A program made the translations under genes and the position numbers. From Calidihabitans tengchongensis (GTDB lineage: Bacteria; Sysuimicrobiota; Sysuimicrobiia; Sysuimicrobiales; Kaftiobacteriaceae): a DNA stretch of 64,000 nucleotides. Below the pieces are notes generated by a model. The model was not told where the DNA came from. It was given only the letters and a program-made list of their open reading frames with translations, and ran no database searches. Positions 45,333-54,690 of this stretch are shown here, in pieces (position 1 is the first letter of the stretch; each line of letters opens with the position of its first letter). The stretch lies in the NCBI GenBank assembly GCA_031459615.1, contig JAVKIE010000002.1, forward strand, positions 124,001 through 188,000. Reading direction: 5' to 3'.

Positions 45333-47720
45333 TCATGAGGTCAGCTCGGTGAGGGCGTCCGGGTTGATGTGCATGCGCTCGGCGAGCTCCCTCAGCAGAG
45401 GGGCGCAGTCGGCGGGGACGGCCCGCGCGAGCCGCACCAGGCGGTTCTGAGATTCCCACAGGTTCAGGGTCAGACCCGCCAGGTCGGCCAGGTCCAGGAC
45501 CTCCCGGGCGCGCTCCAGCCTCTGCCGCGGAGGCAGCGGTCCGGCCAGGACGGCCTCCAGGCGCCGGCGCAGCACGGGCTCGAAGCGATCCGCGCGGACG
45601 TCCCGTCCCCACGACCGCAGCTCGGCCACCAGGGCCGCCGCCCGCTCCGGCAGGGGCTGGGTGGGAGGGACGGCCAGGGCATCCTCCAGGTCCCGGGTGA
45701 GCACCACGACGGCGGCCATGACCATGGGTGGAGGGAGAGGCGCCTGCGCATCTCGCAGATACGCCATCAGGCCCCGGGTCTCCTGGTAGACCCGACGGTA
45801 GGTCTCCTCCAGCGCCTGCAGGGCGCGGACGGTGAGGGCGGCCAGGACCCGCCGCCGGTGGTCCAGCGGCAGGTCCTGCAGGGTGAAGGCCGCCGGCCCC
45901 AGGGCCGCGTCCGCCGTCCGCAGCACGTCGGTGAGCGCGCCGGCCTCGAACGTCCGGTGAAGGTCCGCCACGATGGCGTCGGAGGTCTCCGCGGCCAAGT
46001 CGGTGCGCACGGCGCAGTGCACCTCGTGACCCCCCAGGTGCACCAGAGCGTAGGTGGCGTCGTCACGGTCCTCGGTCAGGGTCCACTCCACCCGCACCCG
46101 CCCCGCCACCAGCGTACGCCCCCCGGAGGTGCTGCGGGAGGTGCTGATCGGGGCGACGGTCAGGGCGGGGGTGTTCACCCGCGGCGTGTCCTCCACCAGC
46201 GAGACGGTGGCGTACACCGCTGCGGCCCGCGCGCTGGACACCGCCTGGGGGCGCACCAGCGCCCGGTACACCGCCTCTCCGTGCGGACAGTCGGCGGCGT
46301 TGGACGGAGCCGCCGCCAGCCGGCGCGCGAACTCCTCCTCCAGCGTCGGGTCCCACGCTTGTGCCAGGTCGATGGCTCTGGCGGCGTGGGCGAGGATCTG
46401 CACGGCTTCCGGCCCGGCGATGTCGTCGAAGAACCACCCGTCGCTGCTCTGCATCAGCAGGCTCTGTCGCTGCATCTCCAGCAGGCGGCGTGCCTGGCGG
46501 CGGGATAAGGCATCGTCCGGGCGGAGCCCGTGGCGGGCGAAGAAGGCGTCCGCGGCGCCGGGTTCGGGGTCCACCAGGGTGACGGCGTCATCCCGGGCCT
46601 CCCAGGGATCGCGCAGGACGCGGCCCCCGTGCTCCTCGTACAGGCGCTCCAGCCGCTGTGCCAGCCAGGCCACCGCCTCCCGCAGCGGACCGCGCCACCG
46701 CTGGTGAGTGTCCGGGCGGGCCCGGCACCCGCAGTCTGACCTCCACCGCTCCAGGCCGTGGGGACAGCTCCACGACGTCCCCTCCCGGATCTCCACCTCC
46801 TGGGCGGGCGGGTGCGCGGCCAGGTAGGCGGCCAGATTGGTCAGCCGCGCCTCGCCGCCGGCGGCCAGACGCTCCAGCGCGTAGGCCAGGGCCATCTCCC
46901 CGAAGGGGTGGTGGTGGCCGTAGGTCTCGCCGTCGGTGGCCACCACCCGCAGGCGCCGTCCGTCGGCGGGATGCAGGGGCGCGGCCAAGCGCCGCAGGAG
47001 GGCCTCGCCGTCGTGGAGCAGTCCCTCAAACGCCACCGCCCGGGAGGTGCCCGGGTCGTAGAAGAAGATCACGAGGGACCGGCCCCCCGGAAGCCGGCAC
47101 CGGTAGGGCACCGTCCAGTCCACCTCTCCGTCCTCCAGATACCGCCACGGGCTGTCGGGGCCGGAGCGGACTCTCCAGGCCTGGTGAGGGGCCAGGAGGG
47201 TAAAGGCGATGCGGTGCTCGGCCAGCGCCTCCAGGGTGGGGAGGTCCACGGCCGTCTCCGGCAGCCACAGGCCCTCGGGCCGGCGCCGGAACCGGCGCTC
47301 GAAGTCCGCCAGGCCCCAACGGATTGCGGTGCGCCTGTCCCGGTCCGACGCCAGGGGGAGGATGAGGTGGACGTAGGGCTGGGCCAGCGCGTTGCCGTGG
47401 CCAAAGTGCTGCTGCCGGCTGATCCTGTCGGCCTCCAGGATGGCCCCGTAGACCTCCGGAGCGTGCCGCGCCAGCCACAGCAGGAGGGTGGGGCCGACGT
47501 TGAAGCTGATGCGGGCGTAGGTGTTGACGATGCGGACGATGCGGTCGCGGCCGTCCAGGATCCGGGCGGCGGCGTTGCGGGCATAGCACTCGGCGGTCAC
47601 CCGCTCGTTCCAGTCGTGGTACGGCGCGGCCGCATCCTGCACCGGGACCTCCTCCAGCCACGGGTTCTCCCGGGGGGGCTGGTAGAAGTGGCCGTGCACG
47701 ACGAGCCAGGGGACGGTCAT
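45333..47720 (-). CDS. GH57-family (DUF3536) alpha-glucan-acting enzyme
   Basis: A 795-residue protein with an N-terminal GH57 barrel: HGHFYQPPRENPWLEEVPVQ at residues 8-27, GHGNALAQPYVHLILPLAS, LWLPETAVDLPTLEAL with the presumed nucleophile Glu, and VATDGETYGHHHPFGEMALA with the presumed acid Asp. The C-terminal half carries DUF3536. GH57 enzymes include amylases, amylopullulanases and branching enzymes; the exact activity is open. ATG at 47720 is chosen because the barrel starts there; its start overlaps the glgC stop by 4 bp. Confidence 0.87.
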   Translation of the reverse strand: MTVPWLVVHGHFYQPPRENPWLEEVPVQDAAAPYHDWNERVTAECYARNAAARILDGRDRIVRIVNTYARISFNVGPTLLLWLARHAPEVYGAILEADRISRQQHFGHGNALAQPYVHLILPLASDRDRRTAIRWGLADFERRFRRRPEGLWLPETAVDLPTLEALAEHRIAFTLLAPHQAWRVRSGPDSPWRYLEDGEVDWTVPYRCRLPGGRSLVIFFYDPGTSRAVAFEGLLHDGEALLRRLAAPLHPADGRRLRVVATDGETYGHHHPFGEMALAYALERLAAGGEARLTNLAAYLAAHPPAQEVEIREGTSWSCPHGLERWRSDCGCRARPDTHQRWRGPLREAVAWLAQRLERLYEEHGGRVLRDPWEARDDAVTLVDPEPGAADAFFARHGLRPDDALSRRQARRLLEMQRQSLLMQSSDGWFFDDIAGPEAVQILAHAARAIDLAQAWDPTLEEEFARRLAAAPSNAADCPHGEAVYRALVRPQAVSSARAAAVYATVSLVEDTPRVNTPALTVAPISTSRSTSGGRTLVAGRVRVEWTLTEDRDDATYALVHLGGHEVHCAVRTDLAAETSDAIVADLHRTFEAGALTDVLRTADAALGPAAFTLQDLPLDHRRRVLAALTVRALQALEETYRRVYQETRGLMAYLRDAQAPLPPPMVMAAVVVLTRDLEDALAVPPTQPLPERAAALVAELRSWGRDVRADRFEPVLRRRLEAVLAGPLPPRQRLERAREVLDLADLAGLTLNLWESQNRLVRLARAVPADCAPLLRELAERMHINPDALTELTS

Positions 47721-48900
47721 ACCGGCGCCCGGGTGCGGCCCCGGGGCAGGACACTCAGGCCGCCGTCCTCCCGGGCGAGAACGGCCCCGGGCGGGATCTC
47801 GTTGAACCGGTCGGCGACGACCCGCCGCAGCCGCGCTCCCGCCCCCACCACGGTGTGGTCCATGACCACCGACTCCTCCACCACCGCGCCGGGCAGGACG
47901 CGCACTCCCCGCCCCAGGACCGAGCGGCGCACGGTCGCCCCGTCCACGCAGCACCCCTCCCCCAGGAGGCTGTCCTCGACAGTCCCCTCCAGGATGCGGG
48001 CCGAGGGGCCCAAAAAGGGGGCGGTGTGGATCGGCCAGTGGGGATTGGCCAGATCCAGCCGGGGAGACCGGCCCAGCAGGTCCATGTGCGCCTCCCAGTA
48101 CGCCTCCAGGGTGCCCACGTCGCGCCAGTACCCTGCTTCCTCATAGGGTTGCATGCCCGGAATGGTGTTCTCCAGGAAGTTGTAGGCGACGACCCGGGCG
48201 TGGGCGACCAGTTCCGGGAGGATGGTGCGGCCGAAGTCGTGGTCGGTGCTGCGCCGGGCATCTTCCACCAGCGCATCCACCAGCACGCTGGCGGTGAACA
48301 GGTAGTTGCCCATGGAGGCCAGGGCGCGGGTGGGATCCCCGGGCAGGGGGGTGGGGGCGGCCGGCTTTTCCACGAAGCCGGTGACGCGGCCGTCGGCGGA
48401 GGCGGTGATGATGCCGAACTCCCGACTGCGCTCCACGGGCACCGGCAGGGCCGCCACCGTGAGGTCGGCTTCCCTCTCCCGGTGGAAGGCCACCATCTGG
48501 CCCACGTCCATCCGGTAGATGTGGTCGGCGCCGAACACCGCCACCAGGTCGGGCGCGAAGTCCAGCAGCAGGTTGAGGTTCTGGTAAACTGCGTCGGCGG
48601 TCCCCTGGTACCAGGTCTCGCCCCAGCGCATCTGGGGCGGGACGACCATCACGAAGTGGTCCGGCATCCCGCCCAGCCGCCAGGCGATCCGCAGGTGCTC
48701 GATGAGGGACTGGGCCTTGTACTGGACCAGCACGTACAGGCTGTAGATCCCCGAGTTGACGAAATTGGAGAGGACGAAGTCCACGATCCGGTATTTGCCG
48801 CCGAAGGGCACCGCCGGTTTGCCCCGCTCCCGGGTCAGCGGGTACAGCCTCTCCCCCGCCCGCCGGCGAGGATGAAGGCCAGGATCCGGGGTCGCGCCAT
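47717..48900 (-). CDS. glgC: Glucose-1-phosphate adenylyltransferase, with an apparent one-base frameshift near its start
   Basis: Makes ADP-glucose for GlgA. The long frame starts only at PFGGKYRIVDFVLSNFVNSG (48811) and covers 364 residues with ADHIYRMDVGQM, EFGIITASADGRVTGFVEKP, ASMGNYLFTASVL and the C-terminal left-handed helix. The missing N-terminus is present just upstream in another frame: from an ATG at 48900 it reads MARPRILAFILAGGRG, and the downstream frame continues ERLYPLTRERGKPAV. The two join if one base is added to a run of five C/G at 48853-48857. A sequencing or assembly error in that homopolymer is the simplest explanation; a real inactivating mutation is possible. Confidence 0.85.
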
Positions 48901-48916
48901 CCCCTCCACCCTCCGG

Positions 48917-50635
48917 CTACGCCGCCGTGGCGCACGCCCGGTCCACCTGCTCTAGGACGTCCGGGAACAGGGCGTTGAGAGTTTCCCGGGCCGTCAGGAA
49001 CTCCTCATCGCGCCTCGACAGCTCCGCCCCGCCCAGCAGGGTCTGCAGGGTACCGCTCAGGCGGGAGAAGGCGGCGGCGTGGTCGGCGACCCGGGCCTCG
49101 GCGTAGTCCCGCGCCGCCCAGGTCGTGATCAAAAACGGCCAGTCGGAGGCCTGCAGCAGCAGCAGCTCCCGCGCCAGCTGGGCCAGGACCCGCCGGGCGG
49201 TGGACGCGCCGGGGGGCACCCGGCGGGCCAGGGTCCAGAACGTCTCCTCGGCGGCATACACCCGTTCCCACACCCACGCGGTGTTCTGGTTGAGCCACAC
49301 CCGGTGATCTCCTCCCTCCCCCCACGATCCTTCCAGCAGGGAGACGACCTGCTCTGGCGGATGCGCGCGCAGGTACTCGTCGGCCCGCACCGGCACCACG
49401 CCGGAGGGGCCCAGGCGCCGGAAGACCGCCTCCACCCAGGCGGGGCCTTCGAACCACCAGTGTCCAAACAGCTCGGTGTCAAACGGACTGGCCACCACCG
49501 CCGCGTCACCCTCGATCTGCCGCGCCGCATCCAGGACCGTCCTCAGCAGACCCACGAAGTGGTCGGCGTGCTCGGCGACCCGCTGGGCGGCCCGGTCGGG
49601 CTCGTAGACCTCCTTGGACTCCAATCCGACGCCGGCCCCCGTGACCCGCCAGTACCGCAGGCCCCCGGGGTGCTTTTTGTGGAACTCCAGGTACCACCCG
49701 TCCCCCGGATAGCCGCGGTCGCGGCTCCACACCTGCAGAGAGGTGTCCGGATCCCGGACCAGGGCGGCCGCCTCCCCGCGCCCCCCGCGGGACGCCACCC
49801 GGTACGCCCGGTACGGCGACCGGTCCGGGCGGGACAGGGAAGGGACGGCGGCGGGAAGCGCCTGCAGGGCCGGATAGTAGTCCCGGTAGGGGGACAGGGA
49901 GCTGCCGCCCCGGATCAGGTGGATGTCGGTGACGAAGTGGTGCAGGCCGAACTCGGCCAGGAACTCCTCCAGCCCGCGCCGCTGCATGCGCACCCGGCCC
50001 CGCTGCGGCCCCACCGGCGGCGTCCACTCGTAGCGGGGCCGGTAGGCGCATTCGGGCAGCCAGACGCCCTCCGGATGCCTGCGGAAGTGGCGCGCGTGGG
50101 TCGAGACGGCCACGCCCAGCTGCAGGGCCACCGACTCGTCCCGTCCCAGCAGGGGCAGGTAGCCGTGGGTGGCCGCGCAGGTCATCAGCTCGGCCACCTC
50201 CCGGTCGGCGAGGCGCCGGAACAGCCCCACCACGTCGCCGCCGGCGTCCTCGAACTGCCGCAGCCGCTCCCGGTACCACTGTTCCCAGCGCCGGGCCAGG
50301 GCGGCGAGCCGGGCGTCGCCTGAGGCGTCGAAATGGCGGACGTTGTCCTGAGCCCAGTGCAGCCGGGTGCGGATGAACTCCTCGAACTCGCGCCGGAATG
50401 CCGCGGACGCCATCTGCTCGGCCAGCACGGGCGAGACGTCCGCTGTGATTCGCACGCGGACCCCGGCGGCATCCGCCTCCGCCAGCGCCTGCAGCAGGGG
50501 GAGATAGCTTCCCGCCACCACCTCGTGCAGCCAGTCGCTGCCGTGGGGCCACCGCCCGTGCCCCAGGACGAAGGGCAGGTGGGTGTGCAGGATCAGGGCA
50601 AACTGCCCGGCGGAGTCGGCAGGCGCCGCGGTCAC
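48917..50635 (-). CDS. GH57 1,4-alpha-glucan branching enzyme
   Basis: A 572-residue GH57/DUF1957 enzyme that forms alpha-1,6 branches in glycogen. LILHTHLPFVLGHGRWPHGSDWL opens the barrel; VWLPECAYRPRYEW holds the presumed nucleophile Glu; VVASPFDTELFGHWWFEG holds the presumed catalytic Asp; the C-terminal helical domain follows. The GTG at 50635 has GGAGG six bases before it and starts right before the barrel; upstream frame to 50692 is Arg-rich and unlike the family. No GH13 GlgB was seen, so this is probably the working branching enzyme. Confidence 0.9.
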   Translation of the reverse strand: MTAAPADSAGQFALILHTHLPFVLGHGRWPHGSDWLHEVVAGSYLPLLQALAEADAAGVRVRITADVSPVLAEQMASAAFRREFEEFIRTRLHWAQDNVRHFDASGDARLAALARRWEQWYRERLRQFEDAGGDVVGLFRRLADREVAELMTCAATHGYLPLLGRDESVALQLGVAVSTHARHFRRHPEGVWLPECAYRPRYEWTPPVGPQRGRVRMQRRGLEEFLAEFGLHHFVTDIHLIRGGSSLSPYRDYYPALQALPAAVPSLSRPDRSPYRAYRVASRGGRGEAAALVRDPDTSLQVWSRDRGYPGDGWYLEFHKKHPGGLRYWRVTGAGVGLESKEVYEPDRAAQRVAEHADHFVGLLRTVLDAARQIEGDAAVVASPFDTELFGHWWFEGPAWVEAVFRRLGPSGVVPVRADEYLRAHPPEQVVSLLEGSWGEGGDHRVWLNQNTAWVWERVYAAEETFWTLARRVPPGASTARRVLAQLARELLLLQASDWPFLITTWAARDYAEARVADHAAAFSRLSGTLQTLLGGAELSRRDEEFLTARETLNALFPDVLEQVDRACATAA

Positions 50636-50979
50636 GGCGGACCTCCGGTCCGGCCCGACGAAAGACCGGCCCCGGGAAGAGTTTCGGCGCACGGCGGGGG
50701 GCTGGCCTGCCTGCGGGGGAATGGCCGGAGCGTTTAGCGGGCGGCTCGGTGTGAGCAGCAGCGACCACGACAGGACGCGCAGCGCCCGGGCCAGGGTGAC
50801 GCCATTTCCCGGAGGCGGTGCGCCAAGCGTGACCCGATCAGTCCGGCGACGCCGGTGATCAGGACGGGCTCGGGGATCGCGGCAGGGGTGGTCGTGAGCG
50901 CGCCCCGGGAATCATGTATTAATCATTGATATTCCAACGGGGAGGGAAGGGTCCTGCCGGTGCGCCCGGGGGCGGGCCC
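50636..50979. other. Gap with remnant of an NAD-dependent epimerase gene
   Basis: On the minus strand around 50,800-50,880 the sequence reads PVLITGVAGLIGSRLAHRLRE, the Rossmann start (GxxGxxG) of an extended short-chain epimerase, then leaves the family after a shift. No start codon precedes it in frame. It looks like the 5' stump of a deleted second epimerase gene beside the intact one at 50980. A patch poor in GC near 50,910-50,935 (ATGTATTAATCATTGATATT) could hold a promoter for the branching enzyme but boxes are not clear. Confidence 0.5.
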
Positions 50980-51906
50980 TTATGGGCGGGGCGGGGTGAT
51001 GCGCAGCCAGTCCACCGTGCGGCGGAGACCCTCCTCCAGCGGGACCTGCGGCGCCCATCCCAGCCAGCGGCGGGCCCGGGTGCCGTCCAGGGCGATGCGG
51101 CGCACGTCCCCGGGCCGCGGCGGGGCAAACCGCGGCGGGTCGCGAAAACCCGTGAGCGCGGCGAGGATCCGGAAGATCTCGGCCACCGACGTCTCGGTTC
51201 CGGTGCCGAGGTTGACCACGTCGCAGCCGGCCGCGTCGGTGGCCAGGAGGTTCGCCCGGGCCACATCCTCCACGTACACGAAGTCGCGGGTCTGCTGCCC
51301 GTCGCCGAAGATGGTGGGGGCGCGCCCGTCCAGCATGGCCCGGGCGAAAATCGCCACCACCCCCGCCTCCCCCATGGGATCCTGACGGGGGCCGTAGACG
51401 TTGCCGTACCGCAGGGCGGCCCAGGACAGCCCCATGCGGCCGAACAGGCGCACGTACGCCTCGGCCGCCAGTTTGCTGGTCCCGTAGGGCGACAGGGGCG
51501 CGCAAGGGTGGTCCTCGTCCACCGGCAGGCGGAGGGGCTCCCCGTAGATGGCGCCGCCGGTGGAGGCGAAGACGAACCGGCGCACGCCGAACTGCGCGCA
51601 CAGGGTCAGCAGGTGGACCGTGCCCAGGACGTTCACGTCGGCGTCGGCGCGGGGGTCGGCCACCGACGCGGCCACCGACGCCTGGGCGGCGTGGTGGTTG
51701 ACCACCTCCGGCCTCTCCCGCTCGAACACCTCCCGCAGCTGCGCGCTGCGGATGTCCACCGGGTAGAAGGCGGCTCGGGACGGCACGTGCTCGGGCCGCC
51801 CGGTGCTCAGGTTGTCCACCACCGCCACCTGATGGCCTGCCGCCAGGTAGGCCTCCGCCACGTGGGACCCCACGAATCCGGCTCCCCCGGTGACCAGGAC
51901 CCTCAC
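50980..51906 (-). CDS. NAD-dependent sugar-nucleotide epimerase, UDP-glucose 4-epimerase-like
   Basis: A 308-residue extended short-chain dehydrogenase. Nucleotide motif VLVTGGAGFVGSHVAEAYLAAGH at the start, then VNHHAAQASVAASVADP, FVFASTGGAIYGEP and the catalytic YGTSKLAAE (YxxxK), with GNVYGPRQDP. This fits UDP-glucose/galactose 4-epimerases. GTG at 51906 chosen because the Rossmann fold starts there; the open frame to 52089 overlaps the MscS gene. With galT at 23.8 kb it could give a Leloir-type route; sugar specificity is not readable. Confidence 0.87.
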   Translation of the reverse strand: MRVLVTGGAGFVGSHVAEAYLAAGHQVAVVDNLSTGRPEHVPSRAAFYPVDIRSAQLREVFERERPEVVNHHAAQASVAASVADPRADADVNVLGTVHLLTLCAQFGVRRFVFASTGGAIYGEPLRLPVDEDHPCAPLSPYGTSKLAAEAYVRLFGRMGLSWAALRYGNVYGPRQDPMGEAGVVAIFARAMLDGRAPTIFGDGQQTRDFVYVEDVARANLLATDAAGCDVVNLGTGTETSVAEIFRILAALTGFRDPPRFAPPRPGDVRRIALDGTRARRWLGWAPQVPLEEGLRRTVDWLRITPPRP

Positions 51907-51934
51907 GCGCCGCCCCCCGCCGCGCCGGCGGTCC

Positions 51935-52471
51935 TCACGGGGAGCCTCCCCGACGCGGCCCGCGGTTGCCGAAGATCTCCAGCCGGCCGTTGGGGATGGT
52001 CCACACCTCGCCGTCGTCGGTGCGGAACTGGGTGGTGCGGAGGCCGATGCGCTCCACGGTGCCGGTGCGGGAGTCCACGGTGATGACATCGCCCACGTGC
52101 AGCAGGTCTTCGGAGATCAGCAGCACCCCGGCGATGATGTCCCGGATCAGGGTCTGGGCCCCCAGGCCGACGGCGATGCCCACCACGCCGGCGCTGGCCA
52201 GGATCGCCGTGGCGTCCACCCCCAGCTCCCGCAGGACCATCACCAGGGCGATGAACGCCAGCAGGTAGCGGGCCAGGCTCTCCAGCAGGGACTGCAGGGT
52301 CCGCCGGCGCGGCTCGTCCAGGACACCGGTGCGGGCCGCCAGGGCGCGGCGGATCAGGGCCGGCGCCAGGCGCATCGCCACCGCCGCGCCCAGCACGATG
52401 GCGGTGACAGTGAGCGCGGTCTCGAAGCCCCGCAGGGCCTCCCGCAGCCGGTGCAGTGCCTCGGCAGTCAT
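51935..52471 (-). CDS. Small MscS-family mechanosensitive channel
   Basis: A 178-residue channel protein with two to three helices. The pore helix ILASAGVVGIAVGLGAQTLIRDIIAGVLLI (Gly/Ala-rich TM3) and beta-domain start HVGDVITVDSRTGTVERIGLRTTQFRTDDGEVWTIPNGRL are typical. The C-terminal alpha/beta part of larger MscS is missing, so it is at the short end for the family. It opens under hypo-osmotic stress. Starts 3 bp after the GH63-type gene; fits an osmolyte locus. Confidence 0.88.
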   Translation of the reverse strand: MTAEALHRLREALRGFETALTVTAIVLGAAVAMRLAPALIRRALAARTGVLDEPRRRTLQSLLESLARYLLAFIALVMVLRELGVDATAILASAGVVGIAVGLGAQTLIRDIIAGVLLISEDLLHVGDVITVDSRTGTVERIGLRTTQFRTDDGEVWTIPNGRLEIFGNRGPRRGGSP

Positions 52472-52474
52472 GCG

Positions 52475-54277
52475 TCAGATCTCCCCCCGGGACCGGCGGA
52501 TCGCCAGGTCGATGACGGTGGCGGCCGTCCACCCCTGGCACGGCGCCGCCCCGGGAGGCGGCAGCCCGGTCTCCGGGTGATAGTACTCGGGCAGGTCCCA
52601 GTAGCCGCCGGCCATCTGGAGGGTGCGGTCGGCCAGCGCACGGGCGACATCCGGGAACCCCGCCGCCAGCAGAGCCTCCACGAACAGGTAGTTGATGTTG
52701 GCCCAGGTCGGGCCCCGCCACATCTGGGTGGGAGTGTAGCGCGGGTCGCTGCGGGCGACGGTGGGGATGGGGAAGCGGGGCCAGAAGTGCGCGGGGTCCA
52801 CCAGATGTGCCACCAGCCGGTCGGCCACCGTCCGGCCCAGCCGTCCCGTGGCGAGGGGGAGGAGGCTGACGGGGGTGAGGACCTCCACCCGCCGGTGGTC
52901 GCGGGTCGGGCGCACGGCCCAGAACAGCCCCGAGGCCGGGTCGTAGAAGTGCTCCGCCATCAGCCGGGTCAGTCCGTCGGCCCGCTCCGCCCACCGCGCG
53001 GCATCGGCATCGAGGCCCAGGGTCCGGGCCATCCGGCTCAGCGCGTCCATGTGCAGGACCAGGTAGGTGGCCAGGTCCGGCGACTCCACCGGCATGCCCT
53101 CATCCCACAGCGGGCTGTCGTCCATCCCCGAGGAGTACGGGTGGCCGTAGTCCGGCACCCCGTCCCGGTCCTGGTCGGAGTGGGCGAACCACCACTCGGC
53201 CCACTGGCCCAGGGGGGCGTAGACCTCCGCCAGGAAGTCCGCGTCGCCGGTGACCTCGTACACCTTCCACGCCGCCCAGGCGGCCAGGGGCGGTTTGGTC
53301 ACCGGCGCGTCCACCGGGTAGGCCAAATGGTCGATGACGCCCTCGTCGTGGACCGCGTCGGGCAGCATCCCGTCGGGCCGCTGGTGGTCGATGAAGATGC
53401 GAAACTGATCGGCGGCCAGGCGGGTGTCCACGTAGCGGTAGGCCAGGGCGTGGAAGAACGCGTCCCACTGCCACACCCCCACGTACCGCACCTTGCTGGG
53501 CACCATCGCCTCCCGGGTCAGGTAGTAGCGGGAGCTGATCAGGCCCGCCCGCATGACCCACCAGGCATAGAAGTAGGCGTGGTGGTAGCGGGGGTGCACG
53601 GGCGGGACGGCCTCAAACCAGCGGCGCCACTGGCGCTCGCTCTCCTGGATCGCCTGCTGAGGGTGCAGGGTGCGGGAGAAGCCCAGGCGCGGGGTGATGT
53701 TGAGGGAGACCGCAGCCCACGAGCCGGCGTCCACCCGCAGGTCCACCAGGTAGTACAGACCCTGGCGGTCGACCGTGGCCTGCTCGATGCGGGCGTTGGT
53801 GGTCAGGGCCACGTTGCGGGCGCCGCGGAAGCGCGCCCCCCGGGCGTCGGTGGCCGCCCACTCGGCCCGCACGGCGCAGCGCACCCCGACCCGTCCCTCC
53901 GGCAGGGTCAGCAGCAGTACCTCCGGGTCGGCGAAGACCACCGCGGAGGTCCCCCGCGGCGTCACCAGGTCCAGCCGGTGGGGCGCCGTGTGGACGGTGA
54001 GGGGCAGGGGGTGGCCGTCTCCGTCGGTCAGGTGCAGGTCTTTGACCAGCGGGCGCCGCGCCCGGTAGTCGCCCTCCACGTAGTCCAGCCGCGGCCAGCG
54101 CTCGCACAGGCGGATGTGGAAGCGGGTGCGGTCGGCGTCCAAGAACACCAGCAGGCGGCTGCCCCTGTCGGTGAACGGGACCACCGACAGGTCCACGCGA
54201 TCGGCCAGCAGCGCCAGCGGGTCGGCAGACTCCTGATCGTCCGGCCCGGCCCCCATGCCCGTGACTCTGTCGCGCAT
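52475..54277 (-). CDS. GH63-type glycoside hydrolase (glucosylglycerate/mannosylglycerate hydrolase-like)
   Basis: A 600-residue (alpha/alpha)6-barrel enzyme with an N-terminal beta domain. Barrel motifs: YVGVWQWDAFFHALAYRYVD, IDHQRPDGMLPDAVHDEG, TKPPLAAWAAWKVYEVTGD, MWRGPTWANINYLFVEAL and CQGWTAATVIDLAIR. These are shared by GH63 enzymes that cleave glucosylglycerate, mannosylglycerate or related osmolytes and by some trehalases. With MscS next to it and two trehalose synthesis routes nearby, a role in osmolyte turnover is likely; exact substrate unknown. Confidence 0.82.
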   Translation of the reverse strand: MRDRVTGMGAGPDDQESADPLALLADRVDLSVVPFTDRGSRLLVFLDADRTRFHIRLCERWPRLDYVEGDYRARRPLVKDLHLTDGDGHPLPLTVHTAPHRLDLVTPRGTSAVVFADPEVLLLTLPEGRVGVRCAVRAEWAATDARGARFRGARNVALTTNARIEQATVDRQGLYYLVDLRVDAGSWAAVSLNITPRLGFSRTLHPQQAIQESERQWRRWFEAVPPVHPRYHHAYFYAWWVMRAGLISSRYYLTREAMVPSKVRYVGVWQWDAFFHALAYRYVDTRLAADQFRIFIDHQRPDGMLPDAVHDEGVIDHLAYPVDAPVTKPPLAAWAAWKVYEVTGDADFLAEVYAPLGQWAEWWFAHSDQDRDGVPDYGHPYSSGMDDSPLWDEGMPVESPDLATYLVLHMDALSRMARTLGLDADAARWAERADGLTRLMAEHFYDPASGLFWAVRPTRDHRRVEVLTPVSLLPLATGRLGRTVADRLVAHLVDPAHFWPRFPIPTVARSDPRYTPTQMWRGPTWANINYLFVEALLAAGFPDVARALADRTLQMAGGYWDLPEYYHPETGLPPPGAAPCQGWTAATVIDLAIRRSRGEI

Positions 54278-54281
54278 CGCG

Positions 54282-54629
54282 CTACCGTCCCTCCCGGCCG
54301 GCGCGCGCCCTCCTCCGGCCGGCAGACGCCAGGCGGCGGTGGCGGTCGACGAACGCCGCCGCCGCCGCCGCTCCCGGCAGGGGGATGGTGCCCAGGCGCC
54401 AGCGGATTGCCCGGACCAGCTCCCCCCGGGTCATCTCGGGCACCGGGCGGGCGGGCACCGTCCAGGGCCGCGCCTGTTCCAGCAGCTCCAGCAGCCGCCG
54501 CTGGAGGGGCACGGGCAGGGTGAGCGCAGCCACCGTGACCCGCTCCCGCAGTTCGCGGAGGCGGCGGATCTCCGACCCGGACAGACGGCCGTCATCGCGC
54601 GGCATCCCTGCGAGGATTCGCTGCGCCAT
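54282..54629 (-). CDS. Small protein of unknown function at the head of the osmolyte operon
   Basis: A 115-residue, very Arg/Leu/Ala-rich frame from an ATG at 54629, ending 4 bp before the GH63 gene. The region RLSGSEIRRLRELRERVTVAALTLPVPLQRRLLELLEQ predicts amphipathic helices. No known domain recognised. The ribosome site is weak, and the frame extends far upstream against the rightward gene, so its reality is moderately uncertain. Confidence 0.5.
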   Translation of the reverse strand: MAQRILAGMPRDDGRLSGSEIRRLRELRERVTVAALTLPVPLQRRLLELLEQARPWTVPARPVPEMTRGELVRAIRWRLGTIPLPGAAAAAAFVDRHRRLASAGRRRARAGREGR

Positions 54630-54690
54630 CGCCGGAGTTCCTGTCCGGCGCCGAGCAGGGTCCCCTGCGGGAGCGCCGAAAGGGACCACC

